DNA from: Halomonas urumqiensis
GTDB lineage: Bacteria > Pseudomonadota > Gammaproteobacteria > Pseudomonadales > Halomonadaceae
Assembly (NCBI RefSeq): GCF_003028575.1
Contig: NZ_PYUD01000001.1
Coordinates: 1,178,001 to 1,242,000 of the forward strand
Direction of reading: 5' to 3'
DNA: 64,000 nt
Positions 24,838 through 34,261 of this stretch are shown here, piece by piece. Both the position numbers and the translations under genes were made by a program. Position 1 is the first letter of the stretch. Each line of letters starts with the position of its first letter. A model generated the notes under the pieces. The model saw nothing but the letters and a program-made list of their open reading frames with translations. It did not search any database and was not told where the DNA came from.

Positions 24838-25827
24838 ATGGCTAACGCGACGCAGCATCCCTTTGCCGAACTGTCGCCCGCACGGGTGGTGGCGGCGATC
24901 GAATCGCTTGGCTTCTGGCTACCCGGTGAGCCTTTCGCGCTCAACAGTTACGAGAATCGTGTCTATCTGGTGCATGACGACGAGCGCAAGCGCTGGGTGG
25001 TGAAATTCTATCGCCCGGAACGCTGGTCCGATGCTCAGATCCTCGAGGAGCATGCTTTCCTTGCAGAGCTTGCCGCTGATGAGGTGGCGGTGGCGGCCCC
25101 ATGGCGGAATGCCGACGGTGAGTCGCTGCACCACGCCGAGGGATTTCGCTTTTCGCTGTTCCCGCAACTGCCTGGGCAGGCACCTGAGCTCGAGAATCCC
25201 GCCCACCTGTTCGTGCTGGGGGAGCTCATCGGGGCGGTGCATGCGGTGGGTGAGCGCTCGTGCTTCGCGCATCGCAAGCAGCAGGATCTCGACCATATGG
25301 TGATCGAGGCCCGCGAGCGGGTACTGCAAGGCCCGTGGTTATCCGGCAAGCAGCGTGGGACCTATGAGCGGATCACCGACGAGTTGCATCGGGCACTCAT
25401 GCCTCATGCCTGGCCACACGAGCGGGCCATTCGTGTGCATGGTGATTGCCATATCGGCAACATACTCGGCCGCGATGAACACTTCGCGCTGGTCGATTTC
25501 GATGACAGCCTGATGGCACCGGCGATCCAGGATCTATGGATGCTGTTGACCGCCGATCACGACGAAGAGCGGCATATGCAGCTCTCCGAGGTGATCGAAG
25601 GGTATGAGCAGCATCGCGAGTTCGACAGGAGCGAATTGACGCTGGTGGAGCCGCTGCGCACCCTGCGGTTGCTGCGTCACAGTGCCTGGCTGGTCGCTCG
25701 CTGGGAGGACCCGGCGTTTCCCGTGGCCTTTCCGTGGTTGGCCGATGCCGGATACTGGGACGGCCACATCCGCGAACTGGAGCAACAACGCCTGGCGCTC
25801 GCCGACAAACCGCGCTGGCTGGCGTGA
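24838..25827 (+). CDS. srkA: Stress response kinase A (SrkA/YihE)
   Basis: 329 aa serine/threonine kinase of the aminoglycoside-phosphotransferase fold. Motifs: SYENRVYLVHDDERKRWVVKFYRP (ATP lysine), the catalytic loop RVHGDCHIGNIL and the metal site LVDFDDSLMAPAIQDLWML. E. coli homologue is controlled by Cpx and protects against MazF-mediated death. Its stop runs straight into the second copy of the structured repeat. Confidence 0.92.
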   Translation: MANATQHPFAELSPARVVAAIESLGFWLPGEPFALNSYENRVYLVHDDERKRWVVKFYRPERWSDAQILEEHAFLAELAADEVAVAAPWRNADGESLHHAEGFRFSLFPQLPGQAPELENPAHLFVLGELIGAVHAVGERSCFAHRKQQDLDHMVIEARERVLQGPWLSGKQRGTYERITDELHRALMPHAWPHERAIRVHGDCHIGNILGRDEHFALVDFDDSLMAPAIQDLWMLLTADHDEERHMQLSEVIEGYEQHREFDRSELTLVEPLRTLRLLRHSAWLVARWEDPAFPVAFPWLADAGYWDGHIRELEQQRLALADKPRWLA

Positions 25828-25942
25828 GGAGAGAGCGGCGCAGGGGGCAGGGCGGAGCGGACATCTTTTTCAGGGATGAAAAAGTTAGTGCCCAGGGACG
25901 GGTTCACAGCGTGTCCGCTAACGCCCTGTCGCCGTCGAGCCG
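25824..25942. repeat. Structured dispersed repeat, copy 2
   Basis: Second copy of the element at 11596-11730, beginning at the srkA stop codon. The inner 62-bp core bounded by GCGGACA and TGTCCGC is nearly identical to copy 1. The outer stem is kept by different bases (GGCAGGGCG with CGCCCTGTC), and the segment between core and outer right arm is shorter than in copy 1. Confidence 0.8.
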
Positions 25943-25984
25943 CTTGAGCGCTTCCGTAGTGAGGGGAACGCTCTTGCCTTCCTA

Positions 25985-26623
25985 TCACTGCTCGGGGTCG
26001 GGCTGCTCGGCGGGTATCGGGTTGGCGACGCCTTCGCCATCGGCCTGGCGACGCTGTTCGTTGATCTGGGCCGAGGGGTTGTGCTGCTCCTCGATGGCCA
26101 ACGCTTCGGCCAGGCGCAAGGTGAAGCCCTGCTCGGGACCGAGTTCGCAACGGCCGCTGTCGCAGGCGGCGAGGCCGAAGTTGCCATCGGCCCCGAAGGC
26201 GGCGGCGGAAATCTCGCCGCTGAAGATATCGCTGTCGCTTCCCTCGGTCTCGATGCAGGTGATCGAAGAGGCGGTCAGGCGCAGCCGTTCATCATTGCGC
26301 TGGGCATCGCCTATCATCACGCAATAATCTGGCAACTGATGGCTGCCACCGCCATTGGCGACTGGCTTGAGCAGGATGTCATCGCGGCGCGACTCGGCCT
26401 CGTCGAGCACCAGGCGGTCGATCACCTGCACCTCGATCTCGGCGTCGGCGGGCAGTTCCAGGGTCTCGCCAAGCGCCAGCGGAGAGACAAGCAGGGTGGC
26501 GAACAGCGCCAGATAAGCGTGCGGTCTGCTCTTGGGGGAACTGATCTTGGCAACACTGATCTTGTAAGAACTTATCTTGGCAACATCAGGCGAGCGCGAT
26601 TTCCGCGTGCGAGTCGTGATCAT
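25985..26623 (-). CDS. Secreted protein of unknown function
   Basis: 212 aa, not recognised. A basic N-terminal stretch of about 35 residues precedes a hydrophobic signal segment (YLALFATLLVSPLALG) with likely cleavage before ETLELP. The mature part has a beta-rich middle with two cysteines near SSITC and DSGRC and an acidic, Pro/Gln-rich tail. The extra N-terminal residues are coded by a 15-bp triplicate repeat, so the true start may lie further in; no strong ribosome site favours 26623. Confidence 0.6.
   Translation of the reverse strand: MITTRTRKSRSPDVAKISSYKISVAKISSPKSRPHAYLALFATLLVSPLALGETLELPADAEIEVQVIDRLVLDEAESRRDDILLKPVANGGGSHQLPDYCVMIGDAQRNDERLRLTASSITCIETEGSDSDIFSGEISAAAFGADGNFGLAACDSGRCELGPEQGFTLRLAEALAIEEQHNPSAQINEQRRQADGEGVANPIPAEQPDPEQ
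26541..26585. repeat. 15-bp tandem repeat, three units
   Basis: CTGATCTTGGCAACA, CTGATCTTGTAAGAA and CTTATCTTGGCAACA in direct succession. On the minus strand they encode VAKIS-SYKIS-VAKIS in the N-terminus of the secreted unknown. Confidence 0.8.
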
Positions 26624-26951
26624 GTGAGCTCTCGAAGGATAACGTACGCAGCTTGAAGAATTTCGATTCTAGCATAGCTGGAGTAGGTCACCCACCGCGG
26701 GGCCGGAGCTTGAGGTGATGCGGGATGTGGCGCGATGTCACACCATGATGTCAGACAAGGGGTGGCGCAGCGGCGGATCAGGTCGTCAACTGCGCACAGC
26801 GAGCGGTTGCGGTAGAATGCGGGTTTGCGAGTATTTGAATTGTACAAACCATTATTCTTGTATATCTTTTGTACATTAAAGTGCGTGGCTGCATGATGCA
26901 CCTAGTCGTCGCTGGCGCGACACGGCATGTTAACGAGATGGGATTCCATTG
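26624..26951 (+). other. folE upstream region
   Basis: 328 bp without a supported gene. The stretch 26830-26880 is strikingly AT-rich for this genome and contains two TGTACA palindromes (26841-26846 and 26870-26875) 29 bp apart; probably the folE promoter and a regulator site of unknown identity. Confidence 0.4.
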
Positions 26952-27503
26952 ATGACCGAAGAACTCGCCAACCACTATCGGCAGATCATCCTCGAACTTG
27001 GGGAGGACCCGGAGCGAGAGGGTCTGCGCGATACCCCCAAGCGCGCGGCCAAGGCCATGCAGTTTCTCAATCGCGGCTATGTTCAGTCGCTTGAAGATAT
27101 CGTCAACGGGGCGGTGTTCGAGTCCGAGACTGACGAAATGGTGCTGGTCAAGGACATAGAGCTCTATTCCATGTGCGAGCATCATCTGCTGCCGTTTATC
27201 GGGCGCTGTCATATTGCCTACCTGCCACGCGGCAGGGTGCTGGGGCTTTCCAAGTTCGCCCGTATCGTCGAGATGTATGCCCGGCGCATGCAGATCCAGG
27301 AAAATCTCACCCGACAGATCGCCGAGGCGGTTCAACAAGTGACCGAGGCCCGAGGTGTGGCGGTGGTGATAGAAGCCAAGCATATGTGCATGATGATGCG
27401 TGGCGTCGAGAAGCAGAACTCCAGCATGACCTCGTCCGTGATGCTGGGCGCCTTTCGCGACAACCAGTCGACTCGCCAGGAGTTCCTCACCCTGATCAAC
27501 TGA
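26952..27503 (+). CDS. folE: GTP cyclohydrolase I
   Basis: First step of tetrahydrofolate/pterin synthesis, GTP to dihydroneopterin triphosphate, 183 aa. Zinc ligands in [11 protein letters not shown] and the later Cys in [15 protein letters not shown]; substrate motifs [26 protein letters not shown] at 26952 chosen over TTG at 26949. 37 bp upstream of folX, so the two likely share a transcript. Confidence 0.95.
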   Translation: MTEELANHYRQIILELGEDPEREGLRDTPKRAAKAMQFLNRGYVQSLEDIVNGAVFESETDEMVLVKDIELYSMCEHHLLPFIGRCHIAYLPRGRVLGLSKFARIVEMYARRMQIQENLTRQIAEAVQQVTEARGVAVVIEAKHMCMMMRGVEKQNSSMTSSVMLGAFRDNQSTRQEFLTLIN

Positions 27504-27540
27504 CGTTGACAGCCGCGCCTGCGAACCAAGGAGAACGGCC

Positions 27541-27951
27541 ATGCCGATGCATGCCATCGACGAGCAGCACTTCGACCATGACCTGGCGACCATTCGAATC
27601 AAGAACCTCCGCCTGCGCACCTACATCGGCATCAAGGAGGAGGAGATCAAGAATCGCCAGGACGTGGTGATCAATGCCGTGATCCGCTACCGGGCGGATA
27701 ATGCCGTGGCGTTCAACCATATCGAACAGGCGCTCAATTATCGCACCATCACCAAGCAGGTCATCGCCCACGTGGAAGACAATCGATTCCTGCTGCTCGA
27801 GCGCATGACGCGCGAGGTGCTGGACCTGATCATGGCCCATGAACAGGTGCTGACCGCCCAGGTCGAGATTGATAAACCCCACGCCCTGCGCTTTGCGGAT
27901 TCGGTGTCGATCACCCTGTCGCAATCCCGAGAGCCACGACGCCCGCGCTGA
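27541..27951 (+). CDS. folX: Dihydroneopterin triphosphate 2'-epimerase FolX
   Basis: 136 aa of the DHNA aldolase fold. The segment [20 protein letters not shown] and [18 protein letters not shown] match FolX rather than FolB. Acts on the FolE product, giving the monapterin branch (cofactor of phenylalanine hydroxylase in Pseudomonas). Paired with folE; ribosome site AAGGAG precedes it. Confidence 0.9.
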   Translation: MPMHAIDEQHFDHDLATIRIKNLRLRTYIGIKEEEIKNRQDVVINAVIRYRADNAVAFNHIEQALNYRTITKQVIAHVEDNRFLLLERMTREVLDLIMAHEQVLTAQVEIDKPHALRFADSVSITLSQSREPRRPR

Positions 27952-28075
27952 AGCGGCTCGCTTTTTCCTGCCCCCGTTGACGACTTGGGCTCCAATGGTT
28001 GGAGCATTGAGGCCTTTGCGATTAGCATGGGCACACATCCTCATTGTCGATCATCATTAGACCGGGGAGTCTTGA

Positions 28076-28375
28076 TTGGACGGCGACAACGCCTCTCGAC
28101 CTGCGTCTCGGCGACGCTACTCACCATGGGCCATGGCGGCGATCATCACCGCGCTGTTCTCCCTGTTGCTGCAGGGCGGGCTTGTGCCGGTCAACCTGGC
28201 CGCGGCGGTGTTCGCCCTGCTGGGCCTTCGCCAAATCCGCCACGCCCCGGAGCGCTACATGGGCCGAGCCTTCTGCTGGATCGCCATTGCCCTGGTGCTG
28301 ACCCTCGCCACCCTGACCGTGATGGTTGAACCACTGCCGCAGGCGCCAGCCGATGGGGTCATGGGGCCCGAATGA
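28076..28375 (+). CDS. Small two-helix membrane protein
   Basis: 99 aa, TTG start with GGGGAG about 7 bases upstream. Two hydrophobic helices (about 19-46 and 63-82) flank a short RQIRHAPERYMGRA loop, a layout similar to DUF4190-type proteins. Function unknown; stands alone between folX and gabD. Confidence 0.6.
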   Translation: MDGDNASRPASRRRYSPWAMAAIITALFSLLLQGGLVPVNLAAAVFALLGLRQIRHAPERYMGRAFCWIAIALVLTLATLTVMVEPLPQAPADGVMGPE

Positions 28376-28434
28376 CGGGTTTTACATGACAGCACTTGAA
28401 CGTTAATGAGCCGCATCCGCGGCGGGAGACCAAG

Positions 28435-29892
28435 ATGCAAGCTCTAAAGGAAACGCAGCTCTATTGTCCTTTCGCCTATATCGATGGCAGTTGGGTCGCC
28501 GCTGACAGCGGCGAGCAGATCGATGTGATCAACCCTGCCACTGGCGAGACCATGGGGAATGTCCCTCGCCTGGGCCGTGCGGAAACCGAGCGGGCCATCG
28601 AGGCAGCCCATGCGGCATGGCCAGCCTGGAAGGCGCTGACCGCCCAGGAGCGCGCCGATATCCTGATGAAGTGGCACGATCTGATGCTTGAGCACCAGGA
28701 TGATCTGGCGATGATCATGACCCACGAGCAGGGCAAGCCGCTCAAGGAAGCCGCAGGCGAGATCGCCTACGCAGCGAGCTTCCTGCGCTGGTTCGCGGAA
28801 GAAGCGCGGCGCATCTACGGCGAGACCGTGCCGGCCGCCAAGGCCAATCAGCGGATCGTCGTCACCAAGCAACCTGTCGGGGTGGTAGGCGCTATTACGC
28901 CATGGAACTTCCCGGCGGCGATGATTACCCGCAAGGCCGGTGCGGCACTGGCCGCGGGTTGCACCATCGTCGTCAAGCCGGCCAGCCAGACGCCGTTTTC
29001 GGCCACGGCGCTGGCGCTTCTGGCCGAACGTGCCGGCGTGCCACGCGGCGTCTTCAACGTGGTGCCGGGGCGCGCGTCGGACATTGCCGCGGCGATGACC
29101 GAGTCGCCGCTGGTGCGCAAGATTACCTTTACGGGGTCCACCGAGGTGGGTCGCCAGTTGATGGCCCAGGCTTCGCAGCACATCCAGAAGATTTCACTGG
29201 AACTGGGGGGCAACGCTCCATTTATCGTCTTCGAGGATGCCGACCTGGATGCGGCAGTGGAAGGGGCCATGGCCGCCAAGTTTCGCAATGCCGGCCAGAC
29301 CTGTGTGTGCACCAACCGCTTCCTGGTGCAGAGCAGTGTGGTCAACGCCTTCTGCGAGAAGCTCGCGGTCGCCATGAACAGCGAGCTCAAGGTCGGTGAC
29401 GGCACCCGCGAGGGCATCAACATCGGACCGCTTATCGATGACAAGGCGGTAGCCAAGGTCAGTGAGCACGTCCAGGACGCCGTCGACCAGGGCGCTGAGT
29501 TGCTGCTGGGCGGTCATCCACATCCACTGGGTGGCAACTTCTTCACGCCGACGTTGATCAGCTTCGCCAGCGACAAGATGAAGGTCGCCCACGAAGAGAC
29601 CTTTGGCCCGCTGGCGGCGGTATTTCCCTTCGATGACGAAGAGACCGCCGTGGAGATGGCCAACGATACCGAGTACGGCCTGGCCTCGTACTTCTACTCA
29701 CGCGACCTGGCTCGCGTGTGGCGGGTCTCCGAGGCACTGGAGTACGGCATGGTAGGGATCAATACCGGGATCATTTCCAATGCCGCGGCCCCGTTCGGCG
29801 GCGTCAAGGCCTCGGGTCTTGGCCGTGAAGGTGGCCACCAGGGCCTCGAAGAGTTCCTCGAGACCAAGTACCTGTGTATCGATCTCGGCTGA
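28435..29892 (+). CDS. gabD: NAD(P)-dependent succinate-semialdehyde dehydrogenase
   Basis: 485 aa aldehyde dehydrogenase. Catalytic Glu in LELGGNAPFIVF and nucleophile Cys in FRNAGQTCVCTNRF; GSTEVGRQL cofactor motif; length and PFGGVKASGLGREGG end match GabD. Oxidises succinate semialdehyde to succinate in GABA breakdown; the partner gabT is not here. Start at 28435 behind GGGAGA. A 6-bp hairpin (CCGGGC/GCCCGG) follows the stop at 29893. Confidence 0.92.
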   Translation: MQALKETQLYCPFAYIDGSWVAADSGEQIDVINPATGETMGNVPRLGRAETERAIEAAHAAWPAWKALTAQERADILMKWHDLMLEHQDDLAMIMTHEQGKPLKEAAGEIAYAASFLRWFAEEARRIYGETVPAAKANQRIVVTKQPVGVVGAITPWNFPAAMITRKAGAALAAGCTIVVKPASQTPFSATALALLAERAGVPRGVFNVVPGRASDIAAAMTESPLVRKITFTGSTEVGRQLMAQASQHIQKISLELGGNAPFIVFEDADLDAAVEGAMAAKFRNAGQTCVCTNRFLVQSSVVNAFCEKLAVAMNSELKVGDGTREGINIGPLIDDKAVAKVSEHVQDAVDQGAELLLGGHPHPLGGNFFTPTLISFASDKMKVAHEETFGPLAAVFPFDDEETAVEMANDTEYGLASYFYSRDLARVWRVSEALEYGMVGINTGIISNAAAPFGGVKASGLGREGGHQGLEEFLETKYLCIDLG

Positions 29893-29942
29893 CCGGGCTT
29901 CGCCCGGAGCTGTAAGTCGTAAGCTTTAAGCCGTAAGAAAAA

Positions 29943-29976
29943 GACAACCCCACTGGTGCATACCAGTGGGGTTGTC
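29943..29976 (-). terminator. Terminator of the accBC-purH side
   Basis: Perfect 15-bp stem GACAACCCCACTGGT / ACCAGTGGGGTTGTC with GCAT loop. On the minus strand it is followed by TTTTTC, giving a classic terminator for purH; on the plus strand there is no T-run. Confidence 0.85.
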
Positions 29977-30002
29977 TATAGGTAACCAAGCTTTACGATT
30001 TG

Positions 30003-30033
30003 CTTCCAGCTTCCAGCTTCCAGCTTCCAGCTT
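30003..30033. repeat. Heptanucleotide tandem repeat CTTCCAG
   Basis: Four perfect copies of CTTCCAG plus CTT, ending at the purH stop codon. Related GTAAG/CTTTAAG words occur at 29911-29937. Confidence 0.85.
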
Positions 30034-31613
30034 TAGTGCCGGAAGTGGCGCATGCCGGTAAACACCATGGCGATGCCGGCTTCGTTGGCGGCGTCGATGA
30101 CTTCCTGGTCGCGCATCGAGCCTCCCGGCTGAATCACCGCGGCGATACCCGCGGCGGCTGCCGCATCGATGCCGTCCCTGAACGGGAAGAAGGCATCCGA
30201 GGCCATCACTGAGCCGGGCACCTTGAGGCCTTCGTCGGCGGCCTTGATGCCGGCGATGCGGGCCGAGTAGACGCGGCTCATCTGGCCGGCGCCGACACCA
30301 ATGGTCTGGCCATCCTTGGCGTAGACGATGGCGTTGGACTTGACGTACTTGGCGACCTTCCAGGCGAAGGCAAGATCGCGCCATTCCTGCTCGGTGGGCA
30401 CCCGCTCGGTGACCACGGTGAGCTCGTCGCGTCCAACCATGCCGAGGTCGCGATCCTGAACCAGAAGGCCACCGGTCACGCGCTTGACGTCGTGGGCATG
30501 CTCGCGCTCGCCAGGCCAGTGGGCGCCGACATCCAGCAGCCTGACATTCTGCTTCTCGGCAACGATGGCCGCTGCCTCATCGGCTATGCCCGGAGCAATG
30601 ATCACTTCGACAAATTGACGGTCGATGATGGCACGCGCGGTCTCGGCATCGAGGGCCTGATTGAAGGCGATGATGCCGCCGAAGGCGCTAGTGGGATCGG
30701 TGGCGAAGGCCTTGTCGTATGCCTCGCGCAGGGTACCGCCGACTGCCACGCCGCAGGGGTTGGCGTGCTTGACGATCACGCAGGCGGTCTCGTTGAAGGC
30801 TTTCACGCACTCGAAGGCGGCGTCGGTGTCGGCGACATTGTTGAATGACAGTGCCTTGCCCTGGCGTTGGATGGCGGTGGTAACGCTTGCTTCGCTGGCA
30901 TCCTTCTCGGCGTAGAACGCCGCCTTCTGGTGCGGGTTCTCGCCGTAGCGCATGCCTTGCTTCTTGTGGAACTGCAGGTTGTAGGTGCGCGGAAAGCCAT
31001 CCTCGCCACCCGGTACGCGGCTGCCCAGGTAGTCGGCGATGGCGGCGTCGTAACCGGCGGTATGCTCGAAGGCCTTCACGGCCAGATCGAAACGCGTGGC
31101 ATCGCTGACAGCGCCATCCTCCGAGGCGAGTTCGGCGAGCACTCGCGGGTAGTCATCGGCGTCCACCACGATGGTGGTGTGAGCGTGGTTCTTGGCGCAG
31201 GCGCGCACCATGGTCGGTCCGCCGATATCGATGTTCTCGATGGCGTCGGTGAGGGTGCAGTCGGGTCTCGCCACGGTCTGGCTGAAGGGGTAGAGATTGA
31301 CCACCACCATGTCGATTGGGTCGATACCATGCTCGGCCATCACCGCGTCGTCCTGGCCGCGGCGCCCGAGGATGCCACCATGGATCTTCGGATGCAGGGT
31401 CTTGACGCGCCCGTCCATGATCTCCGGGAAGCCGGTATGCTCGGAAACTTCGGTTACCGCGATACCACTCTCGTTGAGCAGGCGGAAGGTGCCGCCGGTG
31501 GAGAGCAGTTCGACACCGCGCTCACTGAGCTCGCGGGCGAAGTCGACGATACCGGTCTTGTCGGACACGCTGATGAGGGCGCGGCGGACCGGGCGTTGGG
31601 AGGCTTGGGCCAT
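30033..31613 (-). CDS. purH: Bifunctional AICAR transformylase/IMP cyclohydrolase
   Basis: Last two steps of IMP synthesis, 526 aa. N-terminal MGS-like cyclohydrolase domain begins [17 protein letters not shown]; the transformylase domain contains [13 protein letters not shown] and [12 protein letters not shown]. Start at 31613; a longer frame to 31664 has no better ribosome site. Follows fis by 149 bp; purD is not downstream. Confidence 0.95.
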   Translation of the reverse strand: MAQASQRPVRRALISVSDKTGIVDFARELSERGVELLSTGGTFRLLNESGIAVTEVSEHTGFPEIMDGRVKTLHPKIHGGILGRRGQDDAVMAEHGIDPIDMVVVNLYPFSQTVARPDCTLTDAIENIDIGGPTMVRACAKNHAHTTIVVDADDYPRVLAELASEDGAVSDATRFDLAVKAFEHTAGYDAAIADYLGSRVPGGEDGFPRTYNLQFHKKQGMRYGENPHQKAAFYAEKDASEASVTTAIQRQGKALSFNNVADTDAAFECVKAFNETACVIVKHANPCGVAVGGTLREAYDKAFATDPTSAFGGIIAFNQALDAETARAIIDRQFVEVIIAPGIADEAAAIVAEKQNVRLLDVGAHWPGEREHAHDVKRVTGGLLVQDRDLGMVGRDELTVVTERVPTEQEWRDLAFAWKVAKYVKSNAIVYAKDGQTIGVGAGQMSRVYSARIAGIKAADEGLKVPGSVMASDAFFPFRDGIDAAAAAGIAAVIQPGGSMRDQEVIDAANEAGIAMVFTGMRHFRH

Positions 31614-31762
31614 GGGGTCACTCTCTGCAGGCAGGTGATGGGCGAAATGGGGAACGGTCTTCAAGGGGTGACGTCAGCGGCTTGACGACAATCGTAGGTT
31701 CACGTAAGGCCCCGCTGGCGCACGCCAATCGGACAGGTGGCGCCACTCTGGGCTTGTTGCGT

Positions 31763-32095
31763 TCAGATCAGCTCGTACTGCTTGAGTTTCTTGCGCAGTG
31801 TGCCGCGGTTGAGGCCGAGCATGTCGGCGGCGCGGGTCTGGTTACCCTCGGTATGCTCGAGCACGGCGGCGAGCAAGGGAGCTTCGACCTCTGCCATTAC
31901 CATGGCGTAGAGGCTAGTGACCTCACCGCCATCGAGATGAGCGAAATAACGCCGCATGGCGGCATCCACGGCTTCACGCAGCGGTGGTTCTGCGGGGTCT
32001 GCCAGGGAAGAGGCTTCACCCTGGCCGGTGAGGCCAGCGATATCACGAGGGCTGCCCGACAGCTCGGGATTGTGGGGGAAGGCTTGGCTTGTCAT
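31763..32095 (-). CDS. fis: Nucleoid protein Fis
   Basis: 110 aa DNA-bending factor controlling growth-rate-dependent genes. The C-terminal [33 protein letters not shown] is the Fis hallmark; the N-terminus is longer and more variable than E. coli Fis (98 aa). Start overlaps the dusB stop by 4 bases, the usual dusB-fis operon. Confidence 0.95.
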   Translation of the reverse strand: MTSQAFPHNPELSGSPRDIAGLTGQGEASSLADPAEPPLREAVDAAMRRYFAHLDGGEVTSLYAMVMAEVEAPLLAAVLEHTEGNQTRAADMLGLNRGTLRKKLKQYELI

Positions 32096-33153
32096 GCGAC
32101 ACGGGTTCCATTCGGCGCCACGCTCCGTGCCATTCGCCCGATGACGGTGGCTGGGTCGTGACGAAAGAGTTCGTCAATGAAGCGGTGCTGGGCGGCCGAG
32201 CTCTCGAGGGCGTTGAAGGTCGCCTTCAGGGCTCGCTGATCGGCTTGATCCAAGCAAGCATCTCCGGCCAGGTACCAGCCGAGATGCTTGCGGGCGATCC
32301 GGACACCCATCCGCTCACCATAGAAATCATGCAGTGCCGCGAGGTGATTGCGAAGCACCCGCGCGCGCTCCTCGCTGGTCGGCGAGGCCAATCGCTCGCC
32401 ATGGCGCAGGTAGTGATCTATCTCGCGGAAAATCCATGGATTGCCCTGGGCGCCGCGGCCAACCATCACGGCATCCGCACCAGTATAGTCGAGGACGTGG
32501 GCAGCCTTCTCTGCCGAATCGATATCACCGTTGGCAAACACCGGAATCGATACGCCAGCTTTGATGGTGGCGATGGTGTCGTATTCCGCCTGGCCGGTGT
32601 AGCGCTGCTGGCGGTGGCGGCCATGCACGGCAAGCGCCTGCACGCCAGCCGATTCGGCGAGCCTGGCGACGCGTAGGCCATTGTTACTGTCGGCGCACCA
32701 GCCGGTGCGGATCTTCAGGGTCACCGGCACGTCGACAGCGGCAACCACAGCGGTAAGGATCTCGGCCACCAGCGCCTCGTCTCGCAGCAACGCCGACCCC
32801 GCCGCCTTGTTGCAGACCTTCTTGGCGGGGCAGCCCATGTTGATGTCGATGATTTCGGCGCCCTGGGCTTCATTGAGACGTGCCGCCTCGGCCAGCATGG
32901 CCGCGTCACCACCGGCAATCTGCACGCTACGCGGGCTGGGCTCGCCGCGGTGATCCATGCGCAACCGCGACTTGCGGGTATGCCAAAGCGACGGGTCGGC
33001 GGTGACCATCTCACCCACCACCAGGCCGGCACCCAACTCCCGGCAAAGTTGGCGGAAGGGGCGGTCGGTGACGCCGGCCATGGGCGCGAGTATCACTCGA
33101 TTGGGCAATACATGGCGGCCAATGCGCAGTGCTTGAGCGGTGCTCTCGGGCAT
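32092..33153 (-). CDS. dusB: tRNA-dihydrouridine synthase B
   Basis: FMN-dependent reduction of uridine in tRNA, 353 aa. Motifs: [38 protein letters not shown] with the catalytic Cys, and [16 protein letters not shown]. Start taken at 33153 ([12 protein letters not shown]); ATG 33186 is the alternative. Coupled to fis. Confidence 0.93.
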   Translation of the reverse strand: MPESTAQALRIGRHVLPNRVILAPMAGVTDRPFRQLCRELGAGLVVGEMVTADPSLWHTRKSRLRMDHRGEPSPRSVQIAGGDAAMLAEAARLNEAQGAEIIDINMGCPAKKVCNKAAGSALLRDEALVAEILTAVVAAVDVPVTLKIRTGWCADSNNGLRVARLAESAGVQALAVHGRHRQQRYTGQAEYDTIATIKAGVSIPVFANGDIDSAEKAAHVLDYTGADAVMVGRGAQGNPWIFREIDHYLRHGERLASPTSEERARVLRNHLAALHDFYGERMGVRIARKHLGWYLAGDACLDQADQRALKATFNALESSAAQHRFIDELFRHDPATVIGRMARSVAPNGTRVA

Positions 33154-33231
33154 GATCACGTCGGTTGGCTCGGTTGGGGGGCACATGATACGCCTGTGGC
33201 TATCGATGGTGAAGGCGCCACGGGATGATTA

Positions 33232-34146
33232 TCAGCCCGGACGGCAACCGGTCACCCGCACCCAGCCCTCGCGCACCTCGGGTTCATCCATGCTGAGTCC
33301 GCAGGCAAGGTAGGCGTCGAGCACCTCGTTCGCCTGGGCCTCGAGGATACCGGAAAGCGCCAGTCGCCCGCCCGGCGCCATGTGCCCGGCAATCATCGGT
33401 GCCAACTCGACGAGGGGGCCGGCGAGGATATTGGCCACCACCACCGGGAAAAGTGCGGTGTCGTCCAGTTGCTCGGGGTAGCAGAGCCGCAGGTCGGGCT
33501 CGGCGACAGCATTGCGCTCGGCGTTGTCGCGGCTGGCTTGCAGTGCCTGGGGGTCGATGTCGGTGCCTACCGCATATGCGGCACCCAGTTTCAGCGCCGC
33601 GATCGCCAGAATTCCGGAACCGCAACCAATGTCCAGCACCGCGTTACCTTCAAGCCCGTCGGCGACGGCCAGGCCATCGAGCCAGGCCAGGCAGAGTGCG
33701 GTGGTGGGGTGGGTGCCGGTGCCGAAGGCAAGCCCCGGGTCCAGGTGCAGGTTGACGGCGCCTGTGTCGGGTGGTTCATGCCAGCTCGGCACGATCCACA
33801 GGCGCTCGCCCATCTGCAGTGGATGAAAATCATCCATCCACTCGCGTTCCCAATCGCGATCGGCCAGCAGCTCGTAGGCAATCTCGGGGCAGGGCTCGCC
33901 AGGCATCACTTCGGCCCAGGCGGCTGCCAGCCGGCCGAGCATCGCTTCGACACCTTCCAGGTCATCGTATAGCCCGGTGAGCACTGTTTCGTCCCACAGT
34001 GGCGTGGTGCCGCGCTGTGGTTCGAAGACCGGATCGTCGTGGGCATCCTGAAGGGTGATGGCGCAGGCGCCTTCGTCGAGCAGCAGCTCTTCCAGGGTGT
34101 CGGCCTGTTCAGGGGGAACGTGGGCCTTGAGTTGCAGCCAGGGCAT
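33232..34146 (-). CDS. prmA: Ribosomal protein L11 methyltransferase
   Basis: Trimethylates L11, 304 aa. Begins MPWLQLKAHVPPEQADTLEELLL; SAM motif VLDIGCGSGILAIAALKLGA and acidic turn GTDIDPQAL; DPGLAFGTGTHPTT and NILAGPLVELAP are family hallmarks. A longer frame to 34305 would overlap accC. Downstream of accC after a hairpin. Confidence 0.95.
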   Translation of the reverse strand: MPWLQLKAHVPPEQADTLEELLLDEGACAITLQDAHDDPVFEPQRGTTPLWDETVLTGLYDDLEGVEAMLGRLAAAWAEVMPGEPCPEIAYELLADRDWEREWMDDFHPLQMGERLWIVPSWHEPPDTGAVNLHLDPGLAFGTGTHPTTALCLAWLDGLAVADGLEGNAVLDIGCGSGILAIAALKLGAAYAVGTDIDPQALQASRDNAERNAVAEPDLRLCYPEQLDDTALFPVVVANILAGPLVELAPMIAGHMAPGGRLALSGILEAQANEVLDAYLACGLSMDEPEVREGWVRVTGCRPG

Positions 34147-34225
34147 GGGATATCTCACGTTGAAGGGGCGCGTTGAAGGGGCGGCAAGGCAATCGCCGGG
34201 GCGCTCAGGGTGGGCCAACGCAAAC

Positions 34226-34245
34226 GGGGCGGCCAAGGCCGCCCC
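34226..34245 (-). terminator. accC-prmA intercistronic hairpin
   Basis: GGGGCGGC, 4-base loop, GCCGCCCC, followed on the minus strand by GTTTGCGT, the same trailing bases as the palindrome after pstB. Probably partial termination between accC and prmA. Confidence 0.5.
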
Positions 34246-34261
34246 GCGCAAGAAACCGCTC

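Noticed and set aside
28396..28434. Upstream start for gabD
   Set aside because: No ribosome site; GGGAGA precedes 28435, which matches the family start.
30003..30033. CRISPR-like array
   Set aside because: Units are 7 bp, directly adjacent, with no spacers and no cas genes.
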